Positions 20,301-35,300 of a stretch of 64,000 bases of DNA are shown here, piece by piece (positions within the stretch are counted from its first letter, which is position 1; the number at the start of each line of letters is the position of its first letter). The stretch comes from Epiperipatus broadwayi (lineage: Eukaryota > Onychophora > Udeonychophora > Euonychophora > Peripatidae). The stretch covers positions 2,478,001 through 2,542,000 of the forward strand of contig JAQFVV010012395.1 of the NCBI GenBank assembly GCA_028023455.1, read 5' to 3'. The notes beneath the pieces are model-generated. The model was given only the letters and a program-made list of their open reading frames with translations, was not told the origin of the DNA and did not search any database. Position numbers and translations under genes: made by a program.

Positions 20301-23300
20301 ATAACCCCAGTGCATACTATACTGAAATAAATATACAAATATTAAATCACCCCACACGGTTAAGATATCCAGTACCACCCTCTGTGAATTAATATATAGA
20401 TACATTAGAGTTCGTATTTCACAGAAGGTGGTTCTGGATATCTTAACCATGTGGGGTGATTTAATATTTGTATATTTATTTCAGTATAGTGTTATGCACT
20501 GGGATTATTTCCTATACATTTGTGTTAGGTGGTTTAAAGATTAAAATTACTAATGTTTAGTTTGTCTTTACATAATAATAAAAAAACATGTTTGTTTGTA
20601 GCAAAAGTTAAGATCATTTGCTTGTTAAAACTTTAAGTTCTTCGTTTGTATTTGTTTGTATTTCAATATTTAAGATCTAATAGTGTACAATTTAAAGTGG
20701 TATCATTTTGAGCTGGCTATTTTGAAATACGACCTCTAATGTATTTATATATTAGTTGACAAAGAGTGGTATTGGATATGTTAACCATGTGGGATGATTT
20801 AATATTTGTATATTTATTTCAGTATAGTGTTATGCACTGGGATTATTATATATATATTGTAACGATACATAAATATGTCGTTACATTAATTTAAAATAAA
20901 AACTTACAAGTTCGCAAATAAGAGTAAAAAACTAAACGCTAAAATTAAAAATGTTTGTTATACGTATATACATTCGCACAGATGCTAAACTTTAAAAGTA
21001 TTTTTTTCATAAACAAAAAAAAAAAAAAAGTATCTGAACGTATTTTTTTTAATAAAAAAATGCCAGATTGAAATATAAAAATATTTTAATAAAAAAATAA
21101 CGTAAGTTAAAGTAAAAACAGGTATTAATTAATTCCTGTAATCTGTAAATGGAAATGATTGTTTATTAATTATCTAAAAGCTGTGTAATTAAAAAGTCAG
21201 ATGAAAAGTTAGATAAGAGAAGAAAGAAATTTTAGCTTGACCAATGGAAGCACTTAGCCTTGGCTCGGACCCTAACGAAAGTGATAGACTAGTGACGTTT
21301 TGTTCATTGAATCCATGTGGATAATATAAAAAGGGAAATACAGTTTTTTCGGGAGTTCCAGCGTTGTGCGTTTGAGAGATGTGGTATGACGCACATACCA
21401 CACTCTCTATAAAAAAGGAAAAAATGAAAAGACTGTGATACCTTGAACCAGCTCTTGCCATCTCAAGAACATTACCTTCCAATGGAGGCGCCACGGGAAT
21501 TGAAAGCAGAGGCCTGGACTCTTCTACCATAAGCTATATGAAATGAACAATTGTTAAAATCAATTAAGAACTTTCGTCAAGTTTTACAAATTGATAAACA
21601 AGAAAACTGAAATGTTAAAACGGACTCTTATCTGACTTTTGTAAGTTTTTAAATCAAATTAATAATGTTTAATTTTATATGTTTTCCGATTGATAAACAT
21701 CATTTCCATTTTTTTTTTTTTTTCTGATTGTAAAGATTATTTAAATGTATGAAATTTAAGTTGTTTATAGACGCTTGCATGGATTCGTTTGCGGTTAATT
21801 ATATTTTGGTTTTCATATTTGATCAAAATATATAGACATTCGATAAATAATGATACCTTACGGTGAGTATCTAAAATGTATTTATTCGGATGTCTTTTAA
21901 GTTATTGGTGACAACGCAAGTATCTTATGGTGAATACTATTGGGTTACTTATAAGTTTCCCTCTGCGATTGTCGGTATCAATAATTTTGTATTTTGATCG
22001 TTTATGTTTATTTTGAAACGTTTTTGACCGTGGAATCTATGTAATCGATCTATACCCAACATTTTTAAACAAATCTGTGCGAACGTATTTAAATGTTAAA
22101 ATTAAGTCGGGCGTGAATGGCTGTATAGTTTTGTAAAGTTGTATTAAGGGAGGGTAATCTTAGGTTATTCATTTCGTAGTTGAATTGGTTCAATGGATTG
22201 GATATATTTGTGTAATTAGTAGATGTAGTATGAGGTCCGCTATGGGCAGGATTATAGATATACACCACACACCCTCTGTTTGCCTATGGATGGGTTTGTA
22301 AGTCGGCAGAAGACCGCAGTCCATTCCTATGGAGTTTTTTGTTTATTGTTCTACTTGCCAACAGATGTCACATTCCCGTTGGTGGAGAGTCAATGTCTTC
22401 TCTATTTCTACTTATTGTTCAGATGTACATTCCTGACAATATAGTATTTTGTGTTGTCGTATCATGCTACATTTAATACATGAATGTATCAGATGGATTG
22501 GCGCCAATTTGGTTGCGAAATTTGTTGCCTAAGGTTAAATCAGGGAAGAATATTTTCTTTTCAAATGCAGATCTATGTAGTCTATTCATACTTGACTATC
22601 TAAATAATAATTAAACTCATTGAAATTAGTTAAATGTAAAATTAAAAGTTAATATAAAAATCTAAAATGTTAAACTTATTCCTCAAAATTTAAATATTAT
22701 TTTATATGTGCGTAAATAAATATTTTTATATGTTAATTTCTGGCAATGGCTTTTACTCTTTGATATTTAAGATATAAAATTTATAGATTTTTATCTCTGC
22801 GTCTCCGCTGAGCTAGTGACTTGGGCTAACGATCGGAATATTTAAATAAAGTGGAATCTTAACCGCGCGTATCTGCCTACTCTATAAATTTTTCTAGGCT
22901 CAAATGCCTAGATGGCGCCCTTGTAGTGCAGATATTGTTTTTGCGGTTAGATTCGATCTTCACTTACATTCCGATTGGTACAATATATAGATATTACTTA
23001 CGTCAAAGAAAAGTTTCATAACAATAAAAATTTTTGTATCATAAGGAACAATGAAAAATGTACTTATTCAAAATTTAAATGTTAAAGAAAAAAACTAGAA
23101 ATGCTTAGCTAAAAAAAAGAAAATTAACATCTGCTTTGAAAAGCAAATTTAAATTCAAATCATGGCTTAATAACAATCGGAATGCAATTAACATGTACCA
23201 TAATGGATTCATTTACTTCTAATGAAAATTATAATACATGCAATTAAATTTGAAAATGCATTAATATATATATATATATGCATACGCATTTATTGAAATA

Positions 23301-26300
23301 GAAAACAAAACCCCATATATATAATAATGACAAAATATTCATGTAAACCAAAACCATAATAGTAATAAAGAAAATTGAATATATTTCATGTCATAGAAAG
23401 ATCAAATTTTAATTTCTCAAATGTTTATTGCTAGATCCAAAGGATATGTGTATAATAGAATTATTTTACTCATATTGCCAAAATCTTTCAATAAATTTGT
23501 GTGACATTTATGCTAACCTCAATACACAAGGATTATATTCTTCTATAGTGAAATATATTATCCTTAGTACTAAGTTATAATATATACGATAAAACTGGAT
23601 AATTGTCTCAGAAGAAACATTTGGTAGACTCTGACCTGACGTCTTATGCACATATCTGTTTTTAAGAAACTCAAGTCACAGAATACTGAGATGTGGAAAC
23701 TAGCTCAATGGATTAAACAGTAAACACTGATAATAAAAACACAAAATGATATATTAGAAAGGAATTCTGAATAGTATCTGGATTTTAACTTTTCATGAAT
23801 CTAAAATAACTTATGCACTGAATTTCAAAATGCTCATGGATATATAGTCATTGTGTATTTCATTATTTTCAAGTTCTACTATCTATTTATATGATGTTTA
23901 GAATTCAAAGGAAAATAGTAATAATTAGTCACAATTACTATTAAACAATAATTTTATATTTAAGGTAATTTATATAGGTTTCATATTATATAGCATTTCA
24001 AACTGCAATTAACTCTCAAATTTGATAAATTTGATAATCTTAATAAATGAAAGTAAACACAGATTTTCCTGTTTCTTAACCCTTGACTTTCATTGACATT
24101 ATAATTTTATTCATTAGATAAGCATCATAAATTACGTTTAATTTATGTTTTATCAAGTGCAATTTTGAATTATTATTTATTTAATGTAAATAAATTATTA
24201 TTACCATTACTAAATTAAAATTATAAATCTTATTTATTCTAGTTAGTCAAGGGATATAAATGAACAATTACACATAGATGTGTGATTAAGACAGCATTAT
24301 CTTTATACATATGTTTCAGCTTAAATAAAAGCTAGAATATTATAAAATTTTGTTATACAGATATCAAAGCTAGCATTTTATTTTATCATATCCAACTTAA
24401 ACTTGTAGTGGTATAGATTAGGGAGTTAAAGAACCAGATTAGCAAGATCTTTCATTAGAATCAATTTAACTTGATTTCAAATCTGGATTCAACTTTGTAT
24501 TTAATACACACACACACACAGTATATATTATTAATTGTAAGGTCTGTATGTATCAGCTTTTATTCTCTCTTTATTTTAATTGGAAAAATTTATTATGATG
24601 TTTTGGCCAAATTTCATTAATCATCTTCAGAATTAACTATTATTTTAAAAAAATCAAACCATTATAAAACAAATACATTGTCAATTAGTAACAGATTTAA
24701 CTGATATAGCACAATTGTCAAAAGTTTGTTTTTAATTACTTGATTTTTTAAAAGTAATAGTTAATTCTGAAGATGGCTAACAAGCTTTGGCCAAAACATT
24801 ATAATACATTTTTCCAGTGGAGAAAAAATATAGTCTTTATAATTAATGATTATTTATAGATGGAATAACATATTAGAATATTAATGAAGTTTTTACAGGA
24901 GAATGAGAAATTACAGTATATAATATATATTTGCATGCTTCACACTGTTCTATTATTTAGCATCTTTTGAGTATAGCTAATAAAACTAATTAGTTTACTT
25001 TCTAAATACATATAAACTATTTATTAATTTTATCAGTATAGTTTTATTTTATTTTAGATCTGATCCTCTTTTTGAATTTGAGGATAATCCTGAAGAAAGA
25101 AGTGATTTGGCATTAGCTCTTGCTCTACAGTATGAATACGACAAAGAACATGATCAAATCCTAGCTATTAAAGAACAAAAATTAAATGGATTAAGTAAAG
25201 GTACTATTTAGATGCTGTGTTGTTGTTTTTTTTACTGTTAACAAAGAAAATTTGTGTGCATATTATTTTATATTTAATATACTATTTAAAATGAAAAATC
25301 AAAAATTATTTGTTTATCTTTGCTCTTCTTACTATTAACTTGCTTGGATGGAGAAGAGAATGTAAAATATATTTTGTTCAACATGGCCACTATTCATGCA
25401 CATTTCATAGAAATCATAGGACTAAAATAGCAGGATACTGTGTAGAATGATCTTAGATAAGTTTCATATGGTAATTACAAACAGTAATGAACTGTAATCA
25501 GGAAAGTGATAAATACAGTGACTGTAAAGTGAATTAAAATAATTTTTGAAAAAAATATATGATTTCCTTGTTCATGTGGTATTAAATTTTAGTGAAAAAG
25601 AGGAATTGAACCTTATTTTAAACAATCGTTTTTAGTCTAATAATAATAGCCAAAATATATTATAATATAATGTATTATCTTGCAAGATATTTGTTTTTTT
25701 TTTTGAAAGAAGTTATTTTACATATCAAATCTTTAATTTGAAACATTAATAAACTATTTAAATATAAAGTCGATTGAATCAGCAGGATTTAAAGTACACT
25801 TTAAAACTATAGTACTACAATTTTTTTATTTATAAAACCAGAATACCAGTTGTAATCTAAAAGCAAAACATTGGTTTTAGGAAATAGATTATGAGAATTT
25901 GGCATATAGGTGACGAAGAAGAATTATACATTTTATTTATTATATATAATTGAGGGAGATAATATTATAGTGTCTGAGTACTATAAATAACAAGTTGGGC
26001 TCCAATTTTGCAATCTTTACATTTCAAATTTCATTAAAGTTTATTTGTTTTATTTATATTTGAAAATACATTTATTTAAGTAATTTATTTAATTTATTTT
26101 TACAGAAGAATTCAGTATATTTCAAATAAATTTCAATGGGTTTGTTTGTTTCTTGAGGACTTATTACTTAGCATTGAATATTAATTACATTATGTAAAAA
26201 ACTGAATTTAATTTTATTAATAAATACATTTATTTTACACTAAATAGGACTGTTTTGAGGAACTACTTAATAAATCTTACACTTTGGCAACTTGAAGTTT

Positions 26301-29300
26301 TATTTTGAGTAATATTTCTTTTTCTATATTTTTGAACATTTATAAAGTTGCCAAAATTTTTTACTTCTATTTAATAAAATATGTGCTGATTTTAGATATA
26401 ATTAATTAATATAAATGTTTTTTTTTTTTTTTATCAAAAATGTTATTTTATTTGTATATTTATTATTAAAATTATTTTTTAAAAAATGTCTGGTTAATTA
26501 GTTTTACTTTTAAAATATAGCATCAGTAGTTAGACAATAATTGAATAAAATTAATCGGATAACTGCAAGCACAATAATAGTTAACACAGTGTTATTTAGA
26601 TAAGTTTGAAGTAGTGTTACATTTAAAATAAAAATGTGTGTGTGTTTTGTTAAAGTTAGTTTTTGGAATTTTCTATAATGGGCAATTCATATAATGTGAA
26701 AAACAATTTTATTCAAACAAGCAAAAAAATTCTATTGTATATTTTATATACATATTTGTAACATGAATTTAGTTGATTTTGATAAATTTAGAAGTAGTTT
26801 TCAACTTTTTTTGATTAATTAATAAATTTGCTTAGCCAGAATAAGCATAGTAAATTAAATTTTATATGCAATAAGACAACAATAAAAACAGTTTATAAAA
26901 TGAATACTGTGTAGTATTTGAACACATATGTGTATATATATTGTAAGACATTATTAACATGAATGTATAGTATGTACATAGTGGAGACAGTTTAAAACAT
27001 TAATAAAATTAAATTTAAGTATTGAATTTTTTTTTCCATTCTTTTTGTGATAAAGATTGTAATTCTAAACATGCTATCTGTAATCTGAAAGTGCAGATTA
27101 TTTTCTAGATTTTGAGATCTTAGCATCAGCAAGTGCACTGTGAACTAAAAAATGAAAATTTTGTTGATGTTTTTTTTATATAATTTTATTATTTTTTAAT
27201 GTTTTTTTTCCTATGGATTAATTCTTTTGTTTGAGATAATTTAATACAGGGATTGTATTAATTGTTTAAAAAACTAGGAATAATTTTTGATAGTAAGGAC
27301 TGTAAGGAACAAAGGTTTTTTTTAAAAATATAATCAGTTGTAAAACCTTTCAATATATTTTGATCAATGTGACTATATAAAACTATATTTTTAACTACAA
27401 ATTTTATAAATTTCAGATATTTAATTTTTTTTTGGAAAATTTAGATGCTGAATTAAGATTGCAATAAATATGGGAAATATGCTATATATTGAAGATATAT
27501 ATATAGAAAAAAAGATTATAAAATATTACATTAACTGTGTCAATAAAAAAAAGAGTGAGTCATATATTTACAGTGCTTAGCCCATGGTTTTAATTTTAAT
27601 TTTATATTACCCTAAGAAATTTAATTTAATGGTGAAAATAGACAACTTAAAAGTTATTGGTTTCTTGGATTGATTCTTATCTGAGGATAGTAAAAAAGAG
27701 AAAGAAAAAAAGATTTGTTTGGTCAATTGAATAGATCTCCTGGGCTCAACCTGTCATTTAAGGGCTTGAATATTACTTTATCACTTAAGTAATCAATCAT
27801 ACAATAAATAAAAAGTACTTTACAATCTGCTGAAAGATAAATCTAGGGTGAAGAGGATAACAAAATAAATTTAAAACAGAAAGATGATGTCTTGCAATGT
27901 TTTTTTTTTTTTTTTTAGTACAGGCAATAGAGGAAAGGATAGATATTGTCAAGGTGTCTATATGGCCTTCACAAGTTTTCAAAAAATATATAACATAGTA
28001 CATAGATATTTCAATGAATAATTATGGATAACTTTTAAGCAATTAGACATTAATATCATGCTGATATAAATGATTTTAAATGTATAAAATGAGATAAAAC
28101 GTTTTGGTGTTTACAGTATCTGAGATTATGATAGAAATTCTATGTATTCATAACACTTATTGTGTATATGAAAAAGAAAAATCTGAAAGTTTTGAGAGAA
28201 TGTATTAAAGAGATTATTGCATACTGTTTTATAGTAGGAACTAATTTCACTCCTATTGCATTTTATGTAGAAGTGACAATAATTAGGATTCCTGTTTTAG
28301 ATCCAGCACCCATCGTTCATCAATTCTAATCCCATGGTCCTTGATGTTTTTAATTTCTGTTATCTTTACTTTTTGGTGAAGGGGATTTATCAATTTTTAA
28401 AGTTCCCCAAGAATATATTTCTATTGACTTGCAATCCTAGCCTCATCAATTTAAATGGGAAATTTAGTTCTGATTGTTTGACCTTTTGCTTCAACAAACA
28501 CTATAGCAATTCAAACATCTTTGCACATGTTAAGTCAGTCTTTCACAATTGCAGAAAACTTTATCATTATGTTAATCATCACATTTATTGTCATTTCCAG
28601 TAAAAAATAAGCAAGTTACTAAAATATTACATGAAGTGAAGTTGCAATGGACTTTTCCATTTAACTCTGTGTAATGCAAAAAAACCTTTTACCATTTATC
28701 ATTGAACATGTAATTTGGTATTTTTTTCCGGAACAATTTAATCAGATTATAATTTTTTTTTTGGTCTCCCTTTTTTAATACATGATAGCTTCACAAAGTT
28801 TGCATAGCTTTTTATCTGTCAGTTCTTCCAACAAATTATAACGTCAGATAAATATAATTGCAGTCTGCTCATTTAATATATTTCAATAGAAATTTTTGGT
28901 AAACATCTTGCTATATAATGACTAATAATTATTATGTATAATTTCCGAAATATCATTGAATGCAAAAGCCAGAAGATACTCACTTTAAAGGAGAACTTTT
29001 TTTTCTTTTGATATTCCTCAATGCTTATACTTTGGCATCTAGAATAGAAAGATAGAAGTTACTAATTGCTTAATTAAATACAATAGTTAAGAATTTATTT
29101 GATTCTTAGAAATAACAGAGTATGATTTTCATATTACATTATTCTTGCACTAAGTTCTTAATATATATAAATTCATTGTTTCCATATAAAATAGATTTTT
29201 ATTTAAAAAGTCTTTAACATTAATATGAGGAGGATAAAAAAGAATATTGTATTCATAATGAATAATTAAAATATTGAGATCATTTATTCAAGAGTATGTT

Positions 29301-32300
29301 TTATATAAAAAGTGGCAATGTTCATATAAAATATATTGTTATTAATTATAGTTGTAAGATTTTTTTTGTTTAGCATCTTAACCAGTCATATAATTTCAGC
29401 CATAAACTTTTTAAATTATACATGTTCTCTAATGAGCTTTTTTCTCCCCATTTCTAAAAACCTCTTTAAAGTCTATAAGATAAGAGAAATTGTTTTGTTT
29501 TTTAAATTATATTTATATTCTATATATGTCTTTTTTTTTTTTAATTATCACAGTGTCTGTGTCTTACAAAAATTATCATCTTTTGGATCCTAGTCTTTCA
29601 GTTGATAAAGAGAGCAATAAAACAAAGTGTGAAAAAGATGAAGAATCATTTTGCAAGGGTTTGTATATATTTTCAACAAATATTAGTTTCATTTTTTTCT
29701 ATTACATAGACATTTCTCGTAGGGCCATCTTTATTTTTTTGTGAGATTGTGTAGGTTATGTATATGAGGTTCTTTATTTAAAAGCAAAAAAAAAAAAAAA
29801 AGTGTTGTTAAAAAGACAAATATAATTATTTTTTTGTTAAAATAAATACACACGCTTGTATATTCAATGTAGCCTTGTTATAACTTCTATTGTTTATAAT
29901 TTTTTAATATTTTCACTGGTACAATGTATAAAAATAGTACAGTTTTTATTTTCCAAATTATGTAATTGTGAATTTAAAAAGTTGTGCCTTTTAAGTCATC
30001 TTTTATATATATATATATAAAAATGACGGAAGAGTATTGATCATTTTTTTATAGTGCCAGATTTAAAGCTTAATACATTTTGAATGTTATCAATTACTAT
30101 GAAAGGATAAAATAAACAGATTTGATTATTGTATTGTGCATGTTTTGACCAAGACAATTGCCAATGTTATCAGATATGCTAGAGTTCAAAACAGCTGTTT
30201 TTTGGATTAACATAATTGTACGATGTTCCTTTATAAATAATTTAATGTGATATATTTCATTTCTAAATTACCATGTATATATTGTAACAGTCAAAAATGC
30301 ATAATTGAACATGCAAATTTCCCAAGAGTAATCTGCACGCCGCTCCACATTCAGATGTCACATGACCACACACTTTTTTTATATCCTGCCAACTCATTCA
30401 GATACAAAACTTATCAGATTCTAATTATATTATTGATTGCAATATATGCTAGAATAAGGCGAAATTAAGATTTATTTACATATATACATAATCATCAAAT
30501 ATTAACATAATTGACTGAATCCTCCAGGAATATCAGTCTATTGGTCTTTTATCCAGGGTTTGAATTCAGGATATTGACTGACACTTAGTGACCTATTGTC
30601 ACATCGATTTTATTTTACTACCCATAACTAGCCTGTAGGAAAATCCATTAGACTAGATATTCATTGCCTCATTATGCATGTATGATACATGGATTTATGC
30701 ACCTTAATTTTATCTGGATAGATAAAGATTTGCTGCAAAGACTAACTGCAAATACTAATACCTATTAATATAATAGATCCCAACTCAATTTTAAGGACTA
30801 TCTATATCTCACAAGCTTTAGGATATGCTAAAAATCATTTATATAAAATATACTATTAGGAGTCTGAAATTGATATATATCATCTCAAACCATAGCAATT
30901 GGAAATTCATGTTAAGTGATTCGATTATTTGGATACAAGTGAATAATGGAAATACATGTTATGTACACCAGATGATCTACATCTGTTTTAATAATATGGA
31001 AATAAATATCACCAAATGGCCTGGACAGGAATCACTCATCTAACTGGCATTAATGACTGCAGCTTATAAACTAAATGATAGGAATGTGCATTTACCCGCT
31101 TAATAATAATACTAAGTCACCAAGTGCAAGAGGCAATAAAAGCATCTTGTTTTATACTCATTTCTAGATAATCAAAATATGTATAAAACCTATGATGTAT
31201 ATGGTAGGAATGTGCATCTACCAACTAAATAAAAATACTAAGTTGCAAGTGCAAGAGGCAGGAAAAGCGTCTGCTTTACATTCTTTGCTAGTCAGTCAAA
31301 TTATATATACAACAGCCTGAAATACTGTCATATAAGCTCAAGAAGACACTTAAAGAAAATTTAATACTTGGCTTATTTGCCACACAAATATCATCCCCCA
31401 TACCTACCTATCCCAAACCTGTAAGGGCATGATTAAAATGTAGGCTTTTATAGTGATGAAAATAATTTGTTCTTAATTTATTCAATCAGTCTATGGAACT
31501 TTTATTCTATCTAGAGACCATTAATATCAACATTATTTACATAAGAGTTTAAAGTGTTGTTCTGACACAATATATTTCAGGCTACTTGAAATGACGATCA
31601 TTATTTATATCCTTTTAAAATGATTAATTAAAATCATACTAGAGAAACCTTTAGCGAATGCTGAGGATTTGCAATGATTGGCTAATTGTTTTATTATATA
31701 TTTATATTTTTTATGATATGATGTCTTAACCATGATGTGTCTAATAAATTCTAAATAATAAGGTTAGGCAATCCATCGCCATTCTGATCTCTAAGCTTAT
31801 ATATATATATATTTATGCCAAATAAATCACAACAATCTTTACAAAAGTTTCAATATAAATTAAATACACATATATAAGAGATTAAGTATCTTAATGTTAG
31901 TGTAATATAATCATAATAGCAAATAATTAAAGTTCATGTTATGAATTCAGGTATTTATAGATTGTCGGCATTCTGTGAAGCTTCTCTGAAATCATTCTTG
32001 CTGATTGAAATGGCTTCCTTTAATGTGCACTTATGTTGATTTTGATTCTTTTATTTTATTTAGTGGGCTGCTTATCTTGCTGAATTATGGCTGGTTTCGT
32101 CTCCAAATTTATAAAGACTTTTGAATTTAAGTGGCATACAGTTCACATGTAACTAGACACAATGAATAATAGAATACTTTACAACATTTTATGACATCTT
32201 TGCTGCACTTCACAATGGTCTTGAGCTCGCACTCTGCTGCCTTGGCTAGAGTGGAGCAGATGATATGCTTCTCTACTCTTTCATTATATAACAGCTGATT

Positions 32301-35300
32301 ATAATAATATTTTTAACAATGATTCCGATGATGAAGAATGCAGAATGAAGAAGAAGAATGAATGATTGATTGATTGAGTAAAGATCTTCTGAAAGACCCC
32401 TTTTTATAATCCATTGAGCTGCATAATCTATAAAATCAGTTTTCATCATGATTCGATTTCGTCCATCCATCCATCCATTGGTTGTAGATTAGCTCTAAAC
32501 TTTGCTGTGATCCACGGTTACAAACTTCATAATAATTAGGTTTAAAAATAAACTATAATCAAATAAAAGATAATATTCTGACTAGCCAACATACGATATT
32601 AATCTTCTAATTAGCCAATCTGATTATCAACAACATAATTACTTGTATAAAAATAATGTCATTTCCACCCACCTAATTATAAAATAACTACACTTGGTAA
32701 TTAATAAAATATTTTATAAACTTTGCTTAAATTATTTAAAATCAATTTAGAACTAATGAGGTCTAATACATTTTATCTGCAGACATACATATACAGTTTG
32801 TCTAGTAAACGAAATGTTTAATAGCTTTTGTTTAAAAATTCATCAACAATTTTTTAAATAATATATGTGAAGCAAATATATATTGCTTCAATATATGTTG
32901 ACTTAGAAAACTTTCGTGAGACTGATATTTTGTCTAGCTCTAAATACTTTTGGTATGAGATCTGAGACTTATTTTATGTTATGGTACGCTTGATAACATT
33001 TAAAATGATTGCTTTCATCATTACAATTAATCTCAATGCATTTATTAAAATTATATATAAATATATACATATACATAATAACTGAATTGAAATTCTAATG
33101 TTAAATAATATATATTATTAATTATAAACTCTGCACACATGTAAATGAGTAAAAGTTAAATATCATTGGATGTTATCTTTTGTACAATTTTCTCTTAAAT
33201 CAAAAATTTACAATACCTTTATTAAATTTCACAGATATAAAAATGGAGATTTTTACAAGATAATTTGATGATTTACAAAAAAAAGAAAAGAAATATATAT
33301 CATATTTTAAGCAGGCTTTGGGAGTTGACAATTCATGGAGTTGATAAAATTAAAAAAGAATCACATACAATGGAGCCTCATGGATGAGTGGAATGATAGA
33401 AGTATCACAGATACATCTGCCGAATTTTACCACAGCATAAAGAAAAGAAACGTATGAAGAGCTTTGTATATACTAAATGGTAAACAAGAGGCTAGATTTG
33501 TATTTAAAGAAGTTTGCATCATTTGTACATTTAGATTAGTGTCTGGTGTCAAATGATTTTTCCAGTACTAGAGGATATCGATATTGGACAGTCTTGTTAA
33601 AATGACAACTGAAATGTATTTTTTGTCTTTGAATTCATTGTTTATTATGATACTTTTTATTTATAGTTTCAAAATTGTTCAACTAAAAATAAATACATTT
33701 TGAATTTTAATAATTTATATTTATTCTAAAACAACACTTCTATATGGAAATGTTTTTTATTTATATAAAGGATTCATTCAAGTTTATGATATAGATCTAA
33801 AATAAAGCATGAGAATGAGCAGTTTAAAATAAAAAATCAAAGCCAAGAAATGTTCAATTTTAATAATTATAATTAGTTTTATTTTTTCCATTAATCTCTA
33901 GACATAAGCTTTGAAATGACAACTATTGGCATGTATTTATGAATTGTAACCATTTCCTAATTTGCAGAATATAGATCATGAAAATAATTTAAATATTTTG
34001 TCTCTTGACAATACACAATATTACTAACAATATTTCATAGGATAATAGTGATAACTTTTAGCCACTGTTCCTGAATATAGATGATAATGTTATTTGCTTA
34101 TTGTGGATGCCTTTTTGAAATCAGTAATCAATTTAAATTCATGAAAATGCTTTTATATTGTAACGGGCACATACGACGTTACATTATTTTTTTTTATTAT
34201 TAAACATGAAAAAATAAAAGTTCGCAAATAAAACTTCTTTTTTTAAGAATTAAAAATTGAAAATTAAAATTCTATACTAAACTCATATATATAGAAAATC
34301 ACACAGATGAGAAATTAAAAAAAAAAAAACTTTATTAAAAAAAAGAAAAAGTATTTTAAAACTAAATTGTCAGTAAAGATTTAAAGATAAAAATATATCT
34401 AAGTTTGTACAAAACAAATTAATTAATGTTATTGAAAAAATGGAAGTGATTATTTTAATTAGTCCAAGTGAACTAGCCCTTGGGCATTTAAATGTATAAG
34501 CAACGGTCAGATAGGAAAACAATAGAAACTAATGGCCAATGAAAAAAATCCATCGGGAAATCAGACCTCAACTTAAGGATCATCATCATCGATGACGTAA
34601 TGTCAATTGGATCCTAAAGTTACATATGAAAGAAAAGGTTTGAAAATAAAGGAACGTTTTAAAATCGTAAGAACTTTATGAACTCTAAGCTTTAAATATA
34701 TTTCTAAAACTCCAGTATACTAAACAATAAGAACTTTAATTCTAAAACTTGTTCCGTATTTAAAATAATTGCAATAGAATCCTATCTGACCAACTTAATT
34801 TATTAATAAGTAATTTTATTTAATGTATTTCTTTTGCAAAATCATTTCCATTTATTTATTTATTTATTTTTGTTCTTTAAGTTTTTATTATGATTTCTGT
34901 TTTTCGTTAAACTAAATTATATAAATGTTAAATTTAAGTCGGGCGTGAATGGCTATATAGATTTGTAAAGCTATATTAGGGGAGGGTAATTTAGGTTATT
35001 CGTTCCGTAGTTGAATTAGGTCAATGGATTGGCTATATTGGTGTAATTAGTAGATGTAGTACGAGATTCGCTACGGGCAGAATCGCTTTATACGCCGCAC
35101 ACTTCCATTTTGCCTATGGAAGGAATTATAAGACGGAGGCCGCAGTTCTTTCCTATGGAGTTTTTTTTTTATTGCTCTTCTCGTCAGATAGATGTAGTAT
35201 TCCTATCAGGACGAGAGTCAATTTCTTTTCTTAACCTATATTTGTGCTGTCGTATTCGTATTACATTGAATACATCAATATATCAGATGGATTGACATTG

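Noticed and set aside
21189-21530. 113-codon - strand ORF in element A
   Set aside because: No homologous frame in element B and no recognised motif; likely chance in a less AT-rich part.
29336-29744. Two overlapping 84-85 codon ORFs
   Set aside because: Only the 29554-29658 part is coding (RIOK3 exon 3); the rest is intron translation.
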